A stretch of 64,000 nt of DNA. Origin: Paraburkholderia caledonica NBRC 102488 (lineage in GTDB: Bacteria > Pseudomonadota > Gammaproteobacteria > Burkholderiales > Burkholderiaceae). Where the stretch lies: NCBI RefSeq assembly GCF_000685095.1, contig NZ_BAYE01000012.1, positions 62,001 to 126,000 on the forward strand. The letters run 5' to 3'. A model generated the notes under the pieces. That model was not told the DNA's origin and made no database searches. It saw only the letters and a list, made by a program, of their open reading frames with translations. The position numbers and the translations under genes are program-made. This document shows, in pieces, positions 36,099 through 45,806 of this stretch. Every line of letters begins with the position of its first letter. Within the stretch, counting starts at the first letter, position 1.

Positions 36099-36115
36099 GG
36101 ATGCGCGCACTTTTT
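36074..36115 (+). terminator. Candidate attenuator in the efflux operon leader
   Basis: GTGTGCGC (36074-36081) pairs with GCGCGCAC (36103-36110), one G-U pair, with extra CCCC/GGGG pairing possible inside, followed by five T. It sits 30 bases before the bpeA ATG. Just upstream is a second hairpin, GCGTC-GCAA-GACGC (36058-36071), which shares no bases with it. Confidence 0.45.
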
Positions 36116-36144
36116 CATTCTCAGTCATAGACAGAGGTCGCTCC

Positions 36145-37377
36145 ATGCGCGTCGAACGGGTTCCATTCCGCTTAATCAGTGCCGCGACGGCTGCCATATT
36201 GCTGGCAGCATGCGGACCAAAACAATCTGCCCCGCCGCAACAGACGCCCGAAGTCGGCGTCGTCACAGTCCAGCCGACTACCGTACCTGTCGTCACTGAA
36301 CTGCCGGGCCGCACCAGTGCTTTCCTCGTCGCGCAAGTGCGCGCGCGGGTGGACGGCATCGTGTTGCGCCGCGAATTCACCGAGGGCGGTCAGGTCAAGG
36401 CAGGCCAGCGCCTGTACAAGATCGATCCAGCGCCGTACATCGCCACGCTGAACAACGCGAAGGCGTCGCTCGCCAAGGCGCAGGCCAACCTCGCGTCCAC
36501 CACGGCGCAGGCAAACCGCTTCAAGGTGCTGGTTGCGGCCAACGCGGTCAGCAAGCAGGACTACGACAACGCAGTAGCCGCGCAAGGCCAGGCCGCCGCC
36601 GACGTCGCCGCGGGCAAGGCCGCGGTCGAGACGGCGCAGATCAACTTGGGCTATACCGACGTGACCTCGCCCGTGACGGGCCAGATCGGCGTGTCGCAAG
36701 TCACGCCGGGCGCTTATGTTCAGGCGAGCGCCGCAACCCTGCTCGCCACCGTGCAGCAACTCGATCCGGTCTACGTCGACCTGACGCAGTCGAGCCTCGA
36801 CGGTCTGAAGTTGCGCCGCCAGATGCAGGAAGGGCGTCTCAAGACGAACGGCCCTGACGCCGCGAAGGTTTCGCTCATTCTCGAAGACGGCCGTACGTAT
36901 TCCGAAAAGGGCAAGCTGCAGTTCACCGACGTGACGGTCGACCAGGGCACGGGCTCTGTCACGGTCCGCGCGATCTTCCAGAACAAGGACAAGGTGCTGC
37001 TGCCGGGCATGTTCGTGCGCGCAAAGATCGAGGAAGGCGTGAACGAGAACGCGCTCGTCGTGCCGCAAGTCGGTATCACGCACGACCAGAAGGGTCAGCC
37101 TACCGCGCTCGTCGTCGGTGACGACAACAAGGTCGCGTTGCGTCAGCTCGTCACCTCGGGCACGTACGGTTCGAACTGGGTGGTCGAGAGCGGCCTGAAA
37201 CCTGGCGACCGCGTGATCGTGCAGGGCACCGACAAGGCGAAACCGGGCATGCAGGTCAAGACCGTTGCCGCGCAGCTTCCCGCTACACCCGCCTCCGGCG
37301 CAGCCGCTCAAGGTGCGCCGGCCGCCAGCGGCGGTGCGCAGACGGCTCAACCTGCCTCCGCTGCATCGGGCGCGTAA
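36145..37377 (+). CDS. bpeA: RND efflux periplasmic adaptor (membrane fusion lipoprotein)
   Basis: 410-residue adaptor joining the inner-membrane pump to the outer-membrane channel. Signal peptide with lipobox LLAAC, Cys23; lipoyl/barrel-sandwich halves (VRARVDGIVLRREFTEGG and TDVTSPVTGQIGVS) flank a coiled-coil hairpin (NNAKASLAKAQANL); beta-barrel and membrane-proximal domains follow; the C-terminal 40 residues are Ala/Gln/Pro-rich. ATG at 36145 after AGAGG; the frame is open further upstream but the lipobox fixes the start. Similar to AcrA, MexA and BpeA. Confidence 0.93.
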   Translation: MRVERVPFRLISAATAAILLAACGPKQSAPPQQTPEVGVVTVQPTTVPVVTELPGRTSAFLVAQVRARVDGIVLRREFTEGGQVKAGQRLYKIDPAPYIATLNNAKASLAKAQANLASTTAQANRFKVLVAANAVSKQDYDNAVAAQGQAAADVAAGKAAVETAQINLGYTDVTSPVTGQIGVSQVTPGAYVQASAATLLATVQQLDPVYVDLTQSSLDGLKLRRQMQEGRLKTNGPDAAKVSLILEDGRTYSEKGKLQFTDVTVDQGTGSVTVRAIFQNKDKVLLPGMFVRAKIEEGVNENALVVPQVGITHDQKGQPTALVVGDDNKVALRQLVTSGTYGSNWVVESGLKPGDRVIVQGTDKAKPGMQVKTVAAQLPATPASGAAAQGAPAASGGAQTAQPASAASGA

Positions 37378-37395
37378 TAACAGGGAGCCCGCCAC

Positions 37396-40300
37396 ATGGC
37401 AAAGTTCTTCATTGATCGCCCGATTTTTGCATGGGTGATCGCCATCATTTTGATGCTCGCGGGTATCGCGTCGGTGTTCACATTGCCGATCGCGCAATAT
37501 CCGACCATCGCGCCGCCGGCTGTGCAGATCAGCGCAACGTATCCGGGCGCTTCGGCGAAGACGGTGGAAAACACCGTCACGCAGGTGATCGAGCAGCAGA
37601 TGAGTGGTCTCGACCACTTGCTGTACCTGTCGTCCACTTCGGACGACTCGGGTACCGCAACCATCACGCTGACGTTCGCGGCCGGCACCAATCCTGACAT
37701 CGCGCAGGTGCAGGTGCAGAACAAGCTGCAGCTCGCCACTCCGTTGCTGCCGCAAGCGGTTCAGCAGCTGGGTACGAAGGTCACGAAGTCGAGCAGCAGC
37801 TTCCTGCTGGTCATGGCGTTCGTGTCCGAAGACGGCAGCATGAGCAAGTACGACCTCGCGAACTACGTGGCGTCGAACATTCAGGACCCGGTCAGCCGTA
37901 TCGACGGCGTGGGCACGGTGACGCTGTTCGGCTCGCAGTACGCAATGCGAATCTGGCTCGACGCGAACAAGCTGACCAACTTCGGCCTGACTCCCGTAGA
38001 TGTGCAGACCGCGCTGCAGGCGCAGAACGTACAGGTTGCCGGCGGCTCGCTCGGCGGCACGCCGTCGGTGCCGGGGCAGGTGTTGCAGGCGACCATCACG
38101 GAAGCGACGCTGCTCAATACGCCTGAACAGTTCGGCAACGTGCTGCTGAAGGTCAATCCCGACGGCTCGCAGGTCCGTATCAAGGACGTTGCACGCGTCG
38201 AGCTCGGTGGCGAAAACTACAACTTCGACACCAAGTACAACGGTCAGCCTACCGCCGGCTTCGGTATCCAGCTCGCCACGGGCGCGAATGCACTCGCAAC
38301 GGCGAAGGCAGTGCGCGCGAAGGTCGCGGAACTGTCGAAGTACTTCCCGCACGGTCTGGTCGTCCAGTATCCGTACGACACCACGCCGTTCGTGCGTCTG
38401 TCGATCGAGGAAGTGGTCAAGACACTGCTCGAAGGTATCGTGCTGGTGTTCCTGGTCATGTACCTGTTCCTGCAGAACCTGCGCGCCACGCTGATCCCAA
38501 CCATCGCAGTTCCGGTGGTGTTGTTGGGCACGTTCGCGGTCATGAGCATGGTGGGCTTTTCGATCAACACGTTGTCCATGTTCGGACTCGTGCTGGCAAT
38601 CGGCCTCTTGGTGGACGACGCGATCGTGGTGGTGGAAAACGTCGAGCGGGTGATGGCGGAAGAGGGCTTATCCCCTCGTGAAGCCACGCGCAAGGCGATG
38701 GACCAGATTACCGGCGCGCTCGTCGGCGTGGCGCTCGTGCTGTCGGCGGTGTTCGTGCCGGTGGCGTTCTCGGGCGGCTCGGTCGGCGCTATTTACCGGC
38801 AATTCTCGCTGACCATCGTGGCGGCCATGGTGCTGTCGGTGCTGGTCGCGTTGATTCTGACGCCGGCTTTGTGCGCGACGATTCTCAAGCCGATTCCGCA
38901 AGGTCATCACGAAGAGAAGAAGGGTTTCTTCGGCTGGTTCAACCGGAACTTCAACAAGAGCCGCGACAAGTATCACTCGGGCGTGCACCACGTGATCAAG
39001 CGCTCGGGCCGCTGGCTCATCATCTACATGGTGGTGATCTTCGCGGTCGGTTTGCTGTTCGTGAAACTGCCGAAGTCGTTCCTGCCGGACGAAGACCAGG
39101 GCACGATGTTCGTGCTGGTGCAAACGCCTTCGGGCTCCACACAGGAAACCACGGCGCGCGCGCTGAAAGACGTGTCGGACTATCTGCTCAACAGCGAAAA
39201 GGCGATTGTCGAATCCACCTTCACGGTGAACGGCTTCAGCTTCGCGGGCCGCGGTCAGAACGCCGGTCTCGTGTTCGTGCGGATGAAGGACTACGCGCAG
39301 CGTCAGCATGCTGATGAAAAGGTGCAGGCGCTGGTGGGCCGCCTCTTCATGCACTTCGGCAGCTACAAGGGTGCGCTCGTGTATCCGGTGAATCCGCCGT
39401 CCATTCCGGAACTCGGCACGGCTGCCGGCTTCGACTTCGAGCTGCAGGACCGCGCGGGTGTCGGCCACGAAAAGCTGATGCAAGCGCGCAACATGCTGCT
39501 CGGCATGGCCGCGCAAGATCCGACGCTGGCTCAGGTGCGCCCGAACGGCCTGAACGATACGCCGCAGTTCAAAGTGAACATCGACCACGAAAAGGCCTCG
39601 GCACTCGGCGTATCGCTGTCCGCAATCGACCAGACGTTCTCGATCGCGTGGGCGTCGCAATACGTGAACAACTTCCTCGATACCGACGGCCGGATCAAGA
39701 AGGTGTACATGCAGGGCGATGCACCGTTCCGTATGACACCGGAAGACCTGAACACCTGGTACGTGCGCAACACGGCAGGCGGCATGGTGCCGTTCTCGGC
39801 GTTCGCAAGCGGCCAGTGGACCTATGGTTCGCCGAAGCTCGAGCGTTACAACGGTATTTCCGCGGTGGAAATCCAGGGCGCGGCGGCACCGGGCAAGTCG
39901 ACGGGCCAGGCGATGACGGCAATGGAAGCGCTCGTGGCGAAACTGCCCGCGGGTGTCGGCTACGAATGGACGGGCCTGTCGTTGCAGGAACGCCAGTCCG
40001 GTTCGCAGGCGCCGATTCTGTACGGCATCTCGATCCTCGTCGTGTTCCTGTGTCTCGCGGCGTTGTATGAGAGCTGGTCGATCCCGTTCTCCGTGATTAT
40101 GGTGGTGCCGCTCGGCGTGATCGGTGCATTGCTGGCCGCCACGCTGCGTGGGCTCGAGAACGACGTGTTCTTCCAGGTTGGTCTTCTGACAACAGTGGGG
40201 CTCTCGGCGAAAAACGCGATCCTGATCGTCGAATTCGCGCGCGAATTGCAGCTGAGCGAGGGCATGGGTCCGGTCGAGGCCGCGTTGGAAGCGGCACGTC

Positions 40301-40617
40301 TGCGGCTGCGTCCGATTCTGATGACGTCGCTCGCGTTCATTCTCGGCGTGATGCCGCTCGCGATCAGTAACGGCGCGGGCTCGGCGAGCCAGCACGCAAT
40401 CGGTACGGGCGTGATCGGCGGTATGTTGACGGCGACCTTCCTCGCGATTTTCATGATCCCGATGTTCTTCGTCGTGATCCGCGCGAAGTTCGGCGGCGAC
40501 AAGGAAGACCCGGACGCGGCGCTCGCACACTATAACGAGCACCATCCGCATGATCCGCAAGGTGGCGGAGCGGCTGGCGGGTCCGACACCAATGGCTCGG
40601 GCAAGGACGGACATTGA
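37396..40617 (+). CDS. bpeB: RND multidrug efflux transporter (HAE1 family, AcrB/MexB-like)
   Basis: 1073-residue proton-driven pump of the inner membrane. Twelve membrane segments with two large periplasmic loops; TM4 holds the proton-relay pair D407-D408 in VDDAIVVVENVE, and motif A-like GLLVDDAI. It starts with MAKFFIDRPIFAWVIAI, typical of HAE1. In Burkholderia, BpeAB-OprB exports aminoglycosides, macrolides and quorum-sensing acyl-homoserine lactones in some strains; the range here is inferred. The stop is one base from the next ATG, so the operon is tight. Confidence 0.95.
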   Translation: MAKFFIDRPIFAWVIAIILMLAGIASVFTLPIAQYPTIAPPAVQISATYPGASAKTVENTVTQVIEQQMSGLDHLLYLSSTSDDSGTATITLTFAAGTNPDIAQVQVQNKLQLATPLLPQAVQQLGTKVTKSSSSFLLVMAFVSEDGSMSKYDLANYVASNIQDPVSRIDGVGTVTLFGSQYAMRIWLDANKLTNFGLTPVDVQTALQAQNVQVAGGSLGGTPSVPGQVLQATITEATLLNTPEQFGNVLLKVNPDGSQVRIKDVARVELGGENYNFDTKYNGQPTAGFGIQLATGANALATAKAVRAKVAELSKYFPHGLVVQYPYDTTPFVRLSIEEVVKTLLEGIVLVFLVMYLFLQNLRATLIPTIAVPVVLLGTFAVMSMVGFSINTLSMFGLVLAIGLLVDDAIVVVENVERVMAEEGLSPREATRKAMDQITGALVGVALVLSAVFVPVAFSGGSVGAIYRQFSLTIVAAMVLSVLVALILTPALCATILKPIPQGHHEEKKGFFGWFNRNFNKSRDKYHSGVHHVIKRSGRWLIIYMVVIFAVGLLFVKLPKSFLPDEDQGTMFVLVQTPSGSTQETTARALKDVSDYLLNSEKAIVESTFTVNGFSFAGRGQNAGLVFVRMKDYAQRQHADEKVQALVGRLFMHFGSYKGALVYPVNPPSIPELGTAAGFDFELQDRAGVGHEKLMQARNMLLGMAAQDPTLAQVRPNGLNDTPQFKVNIDHEKASALGVSLSAIDQTFSIAWASQYVNNFLDTDGRIKKVYMQGDAPFRMTPEDLNTWYVRNTAGGMVPFSAFASGQWTYGSPKLERYNGISAVEIQGAAAPGKSTGQAMTAMEALVAKLPAGVGYEWTGLSLQERQSGSQAPILYGISILVVFLCLAALYESWSIPFSVIMVVPLGVIGALLAATLRGLENDVFFQVGLLTTVGLSAKNAILIVEFARELQLSEGMGPVEAALEAARLRLRPILMTSLAFILGVMPLAISNGAGSASQHAIGTGVIGGMLTATFLAIFMIPMFFVVIRAKFGGDKEDPDAALAHYNEHHPHDPQGGGAAGGSDTNGSGKDGH

Positions 40618-40618
40618 G

Positions 40619-42148
40619 ATGCAAAAACACTCTTTGATTGCAGTGGCGGTCGCGTTCGTCGCTGCCGGTTGCACGATGGCGCCGAAGTACGAACGCCCCG
40701 CCGCGCCGGTGACAAGCACGTTCCCGACCGGCGGCGTGTACGACACGCAGCCGGGCACGACGCAGGCTGGCGGGGCCGGTGCGCGCAGCGCGAACGGCCT
40801 GGCGGCGGCCGACATCGGCTGGCGCGATTTCTTTATCGATCCGCGCATGCAGCAGTTGATCGACATCGCGCTGAAGAACAACCGCGATCTGCGCGTGTCG
40901 GTGCTGAATATGCAGGCGTCGCAGGCGCAGTTCCGGATCGTTCGCGCGGGCCTGTTCCCGACGCTCGACGCTGCGGCATCGCAAAGCAAACAGCGGACAC
41001 CGAAAGATCTGTCGGTGTTCGGCAATACGATCTCGAATTCGTATTCGGTCGGCCTGAACGCATCGTGGGAAATCGACTTCTTCGGGCGTATTCAAAGCCT
41101 GAAGGACCAGGCGTTGGCTCAGTACCTTGCCACGGCTCAAGCGCGCAAGGCAGCTGAAATCGCGTTGGTCTCGCAGGTGGCGAATCAGTACCTGACGGTG
41201 CTCGAACTCGACGATCTGCTGAAGGTCACGCAAGGTACGCTGAAGACCGCGCAGGAGTCGTATCGCATCACGAAGCTGCAGTTCGACAACGGTACGGGCT
41301 CCGAACTCGATGTTCGCCAGGCGCAGACCGTGGTCGAGCAGGCCGAGGCGAACCTGCATGCGCAGGAGCGTCTGCGGGCCCAGGCGGAGAACGCGCTGGT
41401 GCTGCTGGTCGGCGAGCCGTTGCCCGCCGGCCTCGCGCCGGGCCTCACGTTGAACGACCAGAATCTGCTCACGGATATTCCGGCGGGTCTGCCGTCCGAT
41501 CTGCTGACGCGTCGTCCCGATATCATGGAGGCCGAAGAGAATCTGCTTGCGGCCAATGCGAATATCGGCGCCGCGCGCGCGGCCTTCTTCCCGAAGGTTT
41601 CTCTCACGGGCAGCTTTGGCACGCTGAGCCCGACGCTCGGCGGCTTGTTCAAGCCGGGGTCGGCAGCGTGGAGTTTCGCGCCGTCGATCACGCTGCCGAT
41701 TTTCGAAGGCGGTCAGAACATGGCCAACCTCGACCTCGCGAATATCCAGAAGAACGTCCAGATCGCCACGTACGAAAAGGCGATCCAGACGGCCTTCCGT
41801 GAGGTAGCAGACGGGCTCGCCGCGCGCGGCACATACGATCAGCAGATCCAGTCGCTCGAGCGCAACGCGTTTGCGGAACAGCGCCGGCTGGATCTGTCGA
41901 ATCTGCGCTATACGAGCGGGGTCGACAGTTACCTCGCGGTGCTGACCGCGCAGACCGCTTCGTATTCGGCGCAGCAGTCGTTGATTACCGCGCGCATGGA
42001 GCGTCTGCAGAACCTGGTGACGTTGTACCAGGCGCTCGGCGGCGGCTGGATCGAGCATAGCGGCGATCAGCCGCGTCCGGCCGACGCACCCGTCGACTAC
42101 GGTGCGGCAAGTGCGCCGGCAGCGGCTTCGGCTGCGACCGCCGGCTGA
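40619..42148 (+). CDS. oprB: Outer-membrane efflux channel lipoprotein (NodT/OprM family)
   Basis: 509-residue TolC-like channel. Lipobox VAAGC with Cys18, followed by APKYERP, typical of NodT-type factors; two repeated OEP domains with long helices (DIALKNNRDLRVSVLNMQASQAQFRIVRAGLFP region and LLTRRPDIMEAEENLLAANANIGAARAAFFP region). Starts one base after bpeB, so translation is probably coupled. It completes the three-part pump. OprB here means the Burkholderia efflux factor, not the Pseudomonas glucose porin. Confidence 0.93.
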   Translation: MQKHSLIAVAVAFVAAGCTMAPKYERPAAPVTSTFPTGGVYDTQPGTTQAGGAGARSANGLAAADIGWRDFFIDPRMQQLIDIALKNNRDLRVSVLNMQASQAQFRIVRAGLFPTLDAAASQSKQRTPKDLSVFGNTISNSYSVGLNASWEIDFFGRIQSLKDQALAQYLATAQARKAAEIALVSQVANQYLTVLELDDLLKVTQGTLKTAQESYRITKLQFDNGTGSELDVRQAQTVVEQAEANLHAQERLRAQAENALVLLVGEPLPAGLAPGLTLNDQNLLTDIPAGLPSDLLTRRPDIMEAEENLLAANANIGAARAAFFPKVSLTGSFGTLSPTLGGLFKPGSAAWSFAPSITLPIFEGGQNMANLDLANIQKNVQIATYEKAIQTAFREVADGLAARGTYDQQIQSLERNAFAEQRRLDLSNLRYTSGVDSYLAVLTAQTASYSAQQSLITARMERLQNLVTLYQALGGGWIEHSGDQPRPADAPVDYGAASAPAAASAATAG

Positions 42149-42183
42149 CCGTTAAAGCAGTTCGACGGCTAAGCGACCGGAGA

Positions 42184-42218
42184 AAAAAACGCCACGGCAT
42201 GCCGTGGCGTTTTCTTTT
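42184..42218 (+). terminator. Terminator of the efflux operon
   Basis: A perfect 28-base inverted repeat centred at 42199/42200 (ACGCCACGGC half), with A runs on the left and T runs on the right, so it can act on both strands. It begins 36 bases after the oprB stop. Confidence 0.88.
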
Positions 42219-42311
42219 ACTGCGGTGAGCGGATCGAGCGGAACGCGCCTCCTGGCGAGGCATTGCAATAAAACCCCAAGCTTCAAGAATTCAACGTCAG
42301 AGCCCTCACTT

Positions 42312-43721
42312 TCAATGCAGGTCCGCCGCGCGCAGCATTTCGTCGCGAGGTTGATCGTTGCCGCCGCGTCCATCGAAATCGTGGCCAGCCTTGCGGATTT
42401 CGCACTGCGCCTTCTTCTCGCTTTTGACGCCGTTGAAAATCAGATTCAGCACGACCGCGGATACCGAAGCCAGCAAGATTCCACTATGCAGCAGCGGTGA
42501 CAGCGCGGGCGGCAGTCTGGAGAAGAAGTGCGGCGACACGACCGGTACGAGCCCCAGCCCGATACTGACCGCAACGATGAACAGGTTGTGGTGATTCCTT
42601 ACGAAGTCGACCTTCGACAGCACCTTGATGCCATTGGCCGCGACCATGCCGAACATCACGATCCCTGCACCGCCGAGTACGAATGCCGGCACCGACGCGA
42701 CCACTTGCGCCATCTTCGGAAACAGGCCGAGCAACACGAGGATCACGCCGCCCATCGCGCAGACAAAGCGGCTCTTCACGCCCGTGACGCCGATCAGGCC
42801 GACATTCTGCGAGAACGACGTATGCGGAAACGAGTTGAAGATGCCGCCGATCAGCGTGCCGAGTCCGTCCACGCGCAGGCCGCGCACTAGCGCTTTCTGA
42901 TCGACCGGACGATCGACCATATCGCCGACAGCGAGGAACATGCCCGTCGATTCGATGAAGGTGACGAACATTACAGTGACCATGGTCGCAATCGACAACG
43001 GATCGAAGTGCGGCAAGCCGAAGTGGAATGGCATCACGAAGCCGACCCACGGTGCGTGCGTGACGCCTTCCATGTTGACGCGGCCGAGCGCCAACGCGAT
43101 CACGAAGCCCGCGACAATGCCGAGCAGTACGGAAATATTCGCGATGAATCCCTTGGCGAACTTGTTGATGAGCAGAATCAGCATCAGCACGAGCAGCGAC
43201 AGCCCGAGGTAGACCGGGTTGCCGTAGTCGGGATTGCCCACGCCGCCGGCCGCCCAGTTGATGCCGACGCCCATCAGCGACAAACCGATCACCGAGATCA
43301 CCACGCCGATCACCACCGGTGGGAAGAAGCGCAGCAGCTTGCCGACGGCCGGCGCAAGCAGGATGCCGATCACGCCTGCGGCAATCGTCGAGCCGAAGAT
43401 GTCGAGGATGCCGAGCGACGGATTCGTGCCGATCGCGACCATCGGACCGACTGCGGCGAACGTGCAGCCCATGATGACCGGCAGGCGGATGCCGAAAATC
43501 CACAACCCGAGCGTCTGGATCAACGTGGCGATGCCGCACGAGAACAGGTCGGCGCTGATCAGAAACGCGATCTGGTCTTTCGGCAGTTTCAGCGCGGCGC
43601 CGACGATCAGCGGGACGGCGACAGCGCCCGCGTACATCACCAAAACGTGCTGGATGCCGAGGGTGAGCAACTGGCCCGCAGGTAGCCGCTCGTCGCACGG
43701 GTGAACCGTGTTCGATTGCAT
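42312..43721 (-). CDS. NCS2-family nucleobase permease (xanthine/uracil type)
   Basis: 469-residue inner-membrane symporter with about 14 hydrophobic segments. Typical NCS2 motifs: GIQHVLVMYAGAVAVPLIVG at the start, FIESTGMFLAVG and FNSFPHTSFSQNVGLIGVTGVKSR. The Q-N-x-G-x4-T motif places it in the xanthine/uric acid branch rather than uracil-specific. ATG at 43721 has GGAGAG upstream; a GTG at 43736 adds five residues. C-terminal tail of about 25 residues is charged. No purine catabolic gene is adjacent. Confidence 0.9.
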   Translation of the reverse strand: MQSNTVHPCDERLPAGQLLTLGIQHVLVMYAGAVAVPLIVGAALKLPKDQIAFLISADLFSCGIATLIQTLGLWIFGIRLPVIMGCTFAAVGPMVAIGTNPSLGILDIFGSTIAAGVIGILLAPAVGKLLRFFPPVVIGVVISVIGLSLMGVGINWAAGGVGNPDYGNPVYLGLSLLVLMLILLINKFAKGFIANISVLLGIVAGFVIALALGRVNMEGVTHAPWVGFVMPFHFGLPHFDPLSIATMVTVMFVTFIESTGMFLAVGDMVDRPVDQKALVRGLRVDGLGTLIGGIFNSFPHTSFSQNVGLIGVTGVKSRFVCAMGGVILVLLGLFPKMAQVVASVPAFVLGGAGIVMFGMVAANGIKVLSKVDFVRNHHNLFIVAVSIGLGLVPVVSPHFFSRLPPALSPLLHSGILLASVSAVVLNLIFNGVKSEKKAQCEIRKAGHDFDGRGGNDQPRDEMLRAADLH

Positions 43722-44148
43722 AACGTCTCTCTCCACAATCTAGTTTTGGGATGGGCTCCAAGGTATCGGGGACGAAAAAGCGCAACAAGACCGCTGGGGC
43801 CTATTCCGGCATTCCCGGTGACGATATGCGCAAGCCCGTTTTGAAAGCCGGAATCGACGCGAGCGGCGGGTTCACCGGCGGTCAGCCCCTTGCAGCGGCG
43901 ATGCGCGCGCGGTCGTGCGCATGCCCGAGCCGCCTCGATATATGTGAGAATCGATCAGGTGTATCCGGGCTGGCACATAGTCATGTTTTCACGAAACTCG
44001 CCGCCGACCGGGGTTAACCCGCGATTCGGCCGCTTTGCGCACGCGGCAGCCCTTGGTTTGCACACATCGCGCGATTGGCAAAAGTCGGCGCTCACGGCAC
44101 CGTCTGCGTGCTCTCACTGACACCCTAACTGACGACGCTCCACCACTC
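43722..44148. other. Divergent intergenic region, permease / FGGY kinase
   Basis: 427 bases without a gene. No purine riboswitch core or clear promoter was recognised on either strand. A hairpin ATGCGC (43901-43906) with GCGCAT (43917-43922) is present without T run. Confidence 0.4.
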
Positions 44149-45615
44149 ATGAGCTTTCTCGGCATCGACCTCGGCACCGGCTCCCTCAAAGTTGCAATCG
44201 TCGATGAAGACGGCCATGAACAGGCCGCCGCGAGCGCCGCTTATGGCCTTGAGACGCCGCACGCCGGCTGGGCGGAAACGTCGGTGCAGACGTGGTGGCG
44301 CGCGCTGGGCGAAGCGGCTGCCCGCTTGCCCGACGGTTTGCGTCGCGAGGTCAAGGCGATTGGCTTGTCGGGGCAAATGCACGGCGTTGTGTTGATCGAC
44401 GAAACCGGCAATGCCGTGCGGCCCGCCATGCTGTGGCCTGACACGCGCGCGCGGACTTTGCTCGACGCGTGGCCCGAGCCGCAGCCCAATCCGGTGGCGC
44501 CAGGCATGGCCGGTCCGTTGCTGCGCTGGATCGTGTTGCATGAACCGGAGTCCGCGCGCCGCACCCGTTGGGCACTGCAACCAAAAGACTGGCTGCGCGT
44601 CGCGCTGGGCGGGGCGGTCGCAACCGATCCGTCGGATGCCTGCGCAACCGCGCTCGCCGATCCTGATGGCACGTGGGACGCGGCGCTGGCCGAACGGCTG
44701 GGCATTCCGCACGAGTGGTTCCCGCCATTGGGGCCGTCTTATGCAGCCGCCGGCGTGTTGTCGCAGAACGCGGCGCAGGCCTTGGGTTTGCGCGCGGGGA
44801 TCGTGCTTGCGACGGGTGCCGCCGACACCCCATGCGCTGCGCTCGGCAGCGGCATTGCACGCGACGGCGACGCGCTTCTGACGACGGGCACCGGTGGCCA
44901 GATCGTCGTACTCGCCGAGCATGAGCCGCAGGCGGTGAAAGGCTTGCATCGTTATCGCGCGGCGAGCGATCACTGGTATCGGATGGCGGCCATGCAGAAC
45001 GTAGGCATTGCACTCGAGCGCGCGCGCGGATGGCTATGCTACGAATGGAGCGACGCCTATGCCGAAGCCTTCGGCGATCACGCGAACCACGGCTCCGACA
45101 TCAACGCCAACGCCGCCGCAGCGACAGCGCCGCTGACCTTCCTCCCGTACCTCACAGGCGAGCGCACACCCTGGCTCAATCCCGCGGCGCGCGGCGGCTG
45201 GCTCGGCCTTGCTCTCGACCACACGCGCGGCGCGATGATGCGCGCCGCGTTCGAAGGCGTCGCTTTTTCGCTGCGCGCGGGGCTCGATGCGATCCGCGCG
45301 AGCGGCGCAACAGTGACGTCTTTGAAGCTTGCAGGAGGCGGTTCCGTCGATGCCCGCTGGCGCCAGTTGCTTGCCGATGCGCTGAATGCGGAACTGCACG
45401 CGGTCGATTGTCCAAATGCTGCCCCGCGCGGCGCGGCTATTCTGGGTGGCATTGCAAGCGGTCACTGGCATGTGCACGATCTCGCAGCGCTCGCGCCTGG
45501 TGCGACACACGTGGCGAGCCCTCGAGGCGATCACGCGCTCGCTGAACGCTACGCGCGTTTTCTGGATCTATATGGTCGCGTCGAAACATGGTTCGACGCA
45601 CCTCCCGGCGCTTGA
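44149..45615 (+). CDS. FGGY-family carbohydrate kinase, xylulokinase-like
   Basis: 488-residue sugar kinase. N-terminal phosphate loop FLGIDLGTGSLKVAI, LSGQMHGVVLID with substrate Asp context, TTGTGGQ and LKLAGGGSVDARWRQLLADAL in the ATP half. Overall closest to xylulokinases, and distinct from the xylulokinase at 58632 (only motifs are shared). No dehydrogenase or transporter lies beside it, so the true substrate is open. The ATG at 44149 was chosen because the longer frame lacks homologous residues. Confidence 0.85.
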   Translation: MSFLGIDLGTGSLKVAIVDEDGHEQAAASAAYGLETPHAGWAETSVQTWWRALGEAAARLPDGLRREVKAIGLSGQMHGVVLIDETGNAVRPAMLWPDTRARTLLDAWPEPQPNPVAPGMAGPLLRWIVLHEPESARRTRWALQPKDWLRVALGGAVATDPSDACATALADPDGTWDAALAERLGIPHEWFPPLGPSYAAAGVLSQNAAQALGLRAGIVLATGAADTPCAALGSGIARDGDALLTTGTGGQIVVLAEHEPQAVKGLHRYRAASDHWYRMAAMQNVGIALERARGWLCYEWSDAYAEAFGDHANHGSDINANAAAATAPLTFLPYLTGERTPWLNPAARGGWLGLALDHTRGAMMRAAFEGVAFSLRAGLDAIRASGATVTSLKLAGGGSVDARWRQLLADALNAELHAVDCPNAAPRGAAILGGIASGHWHVHDLAALAPGATHVASPRGDHALAERYARFLDLYGRVETWFDAPPGA

Positions 45616-45806
45616 CGATGAGAGCGGTAATGTCACCTGCTGACAATGCCGCGACGCACTTTCCAATACCATGACGCTTCTCATGCGTTAGCCTGTAGCT
45701 CGCGCGGCGCAGGCATCGGCCGCAGCATGATCCCCGTATATTCGCGCGTCGCCTTGTTGCAGGCCTCGACGCGCGTCGCATTCACAGACTCACAGGAGCA
45801 TTCACG

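Noticed and set aside
36145..37377. Longer bpeA from an in-frame GTG at 35980
   Set aside because: Would put 55 residues before the lipobox and remove a functional signal peptide; the ATG at 36145 has a ribosome site.
36172..38352. 726-codon open frame on the minus strand opposite bpeA and bpeB
   Set aside because: Arg/His/Gln-rich translation without domains, fully antisense to two well-supported genes; typical high-GC shadow.
38668..41025. 785-codon open frame on the minus strand opposite bpeB and oprB
   Set aside because: Same reasons: no recognisable motifs, mirrored codon bias of the real genes.
43955..43985. TGGCACA near 43972 as a second sigma-54 promoter
   Set aside because: No TTGC element at the required distance.
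43722..44148. Purine-type riboswitch before the nucleobase permease
   Set aside because: No conserved three-way junction core could be matched on the minus strand.
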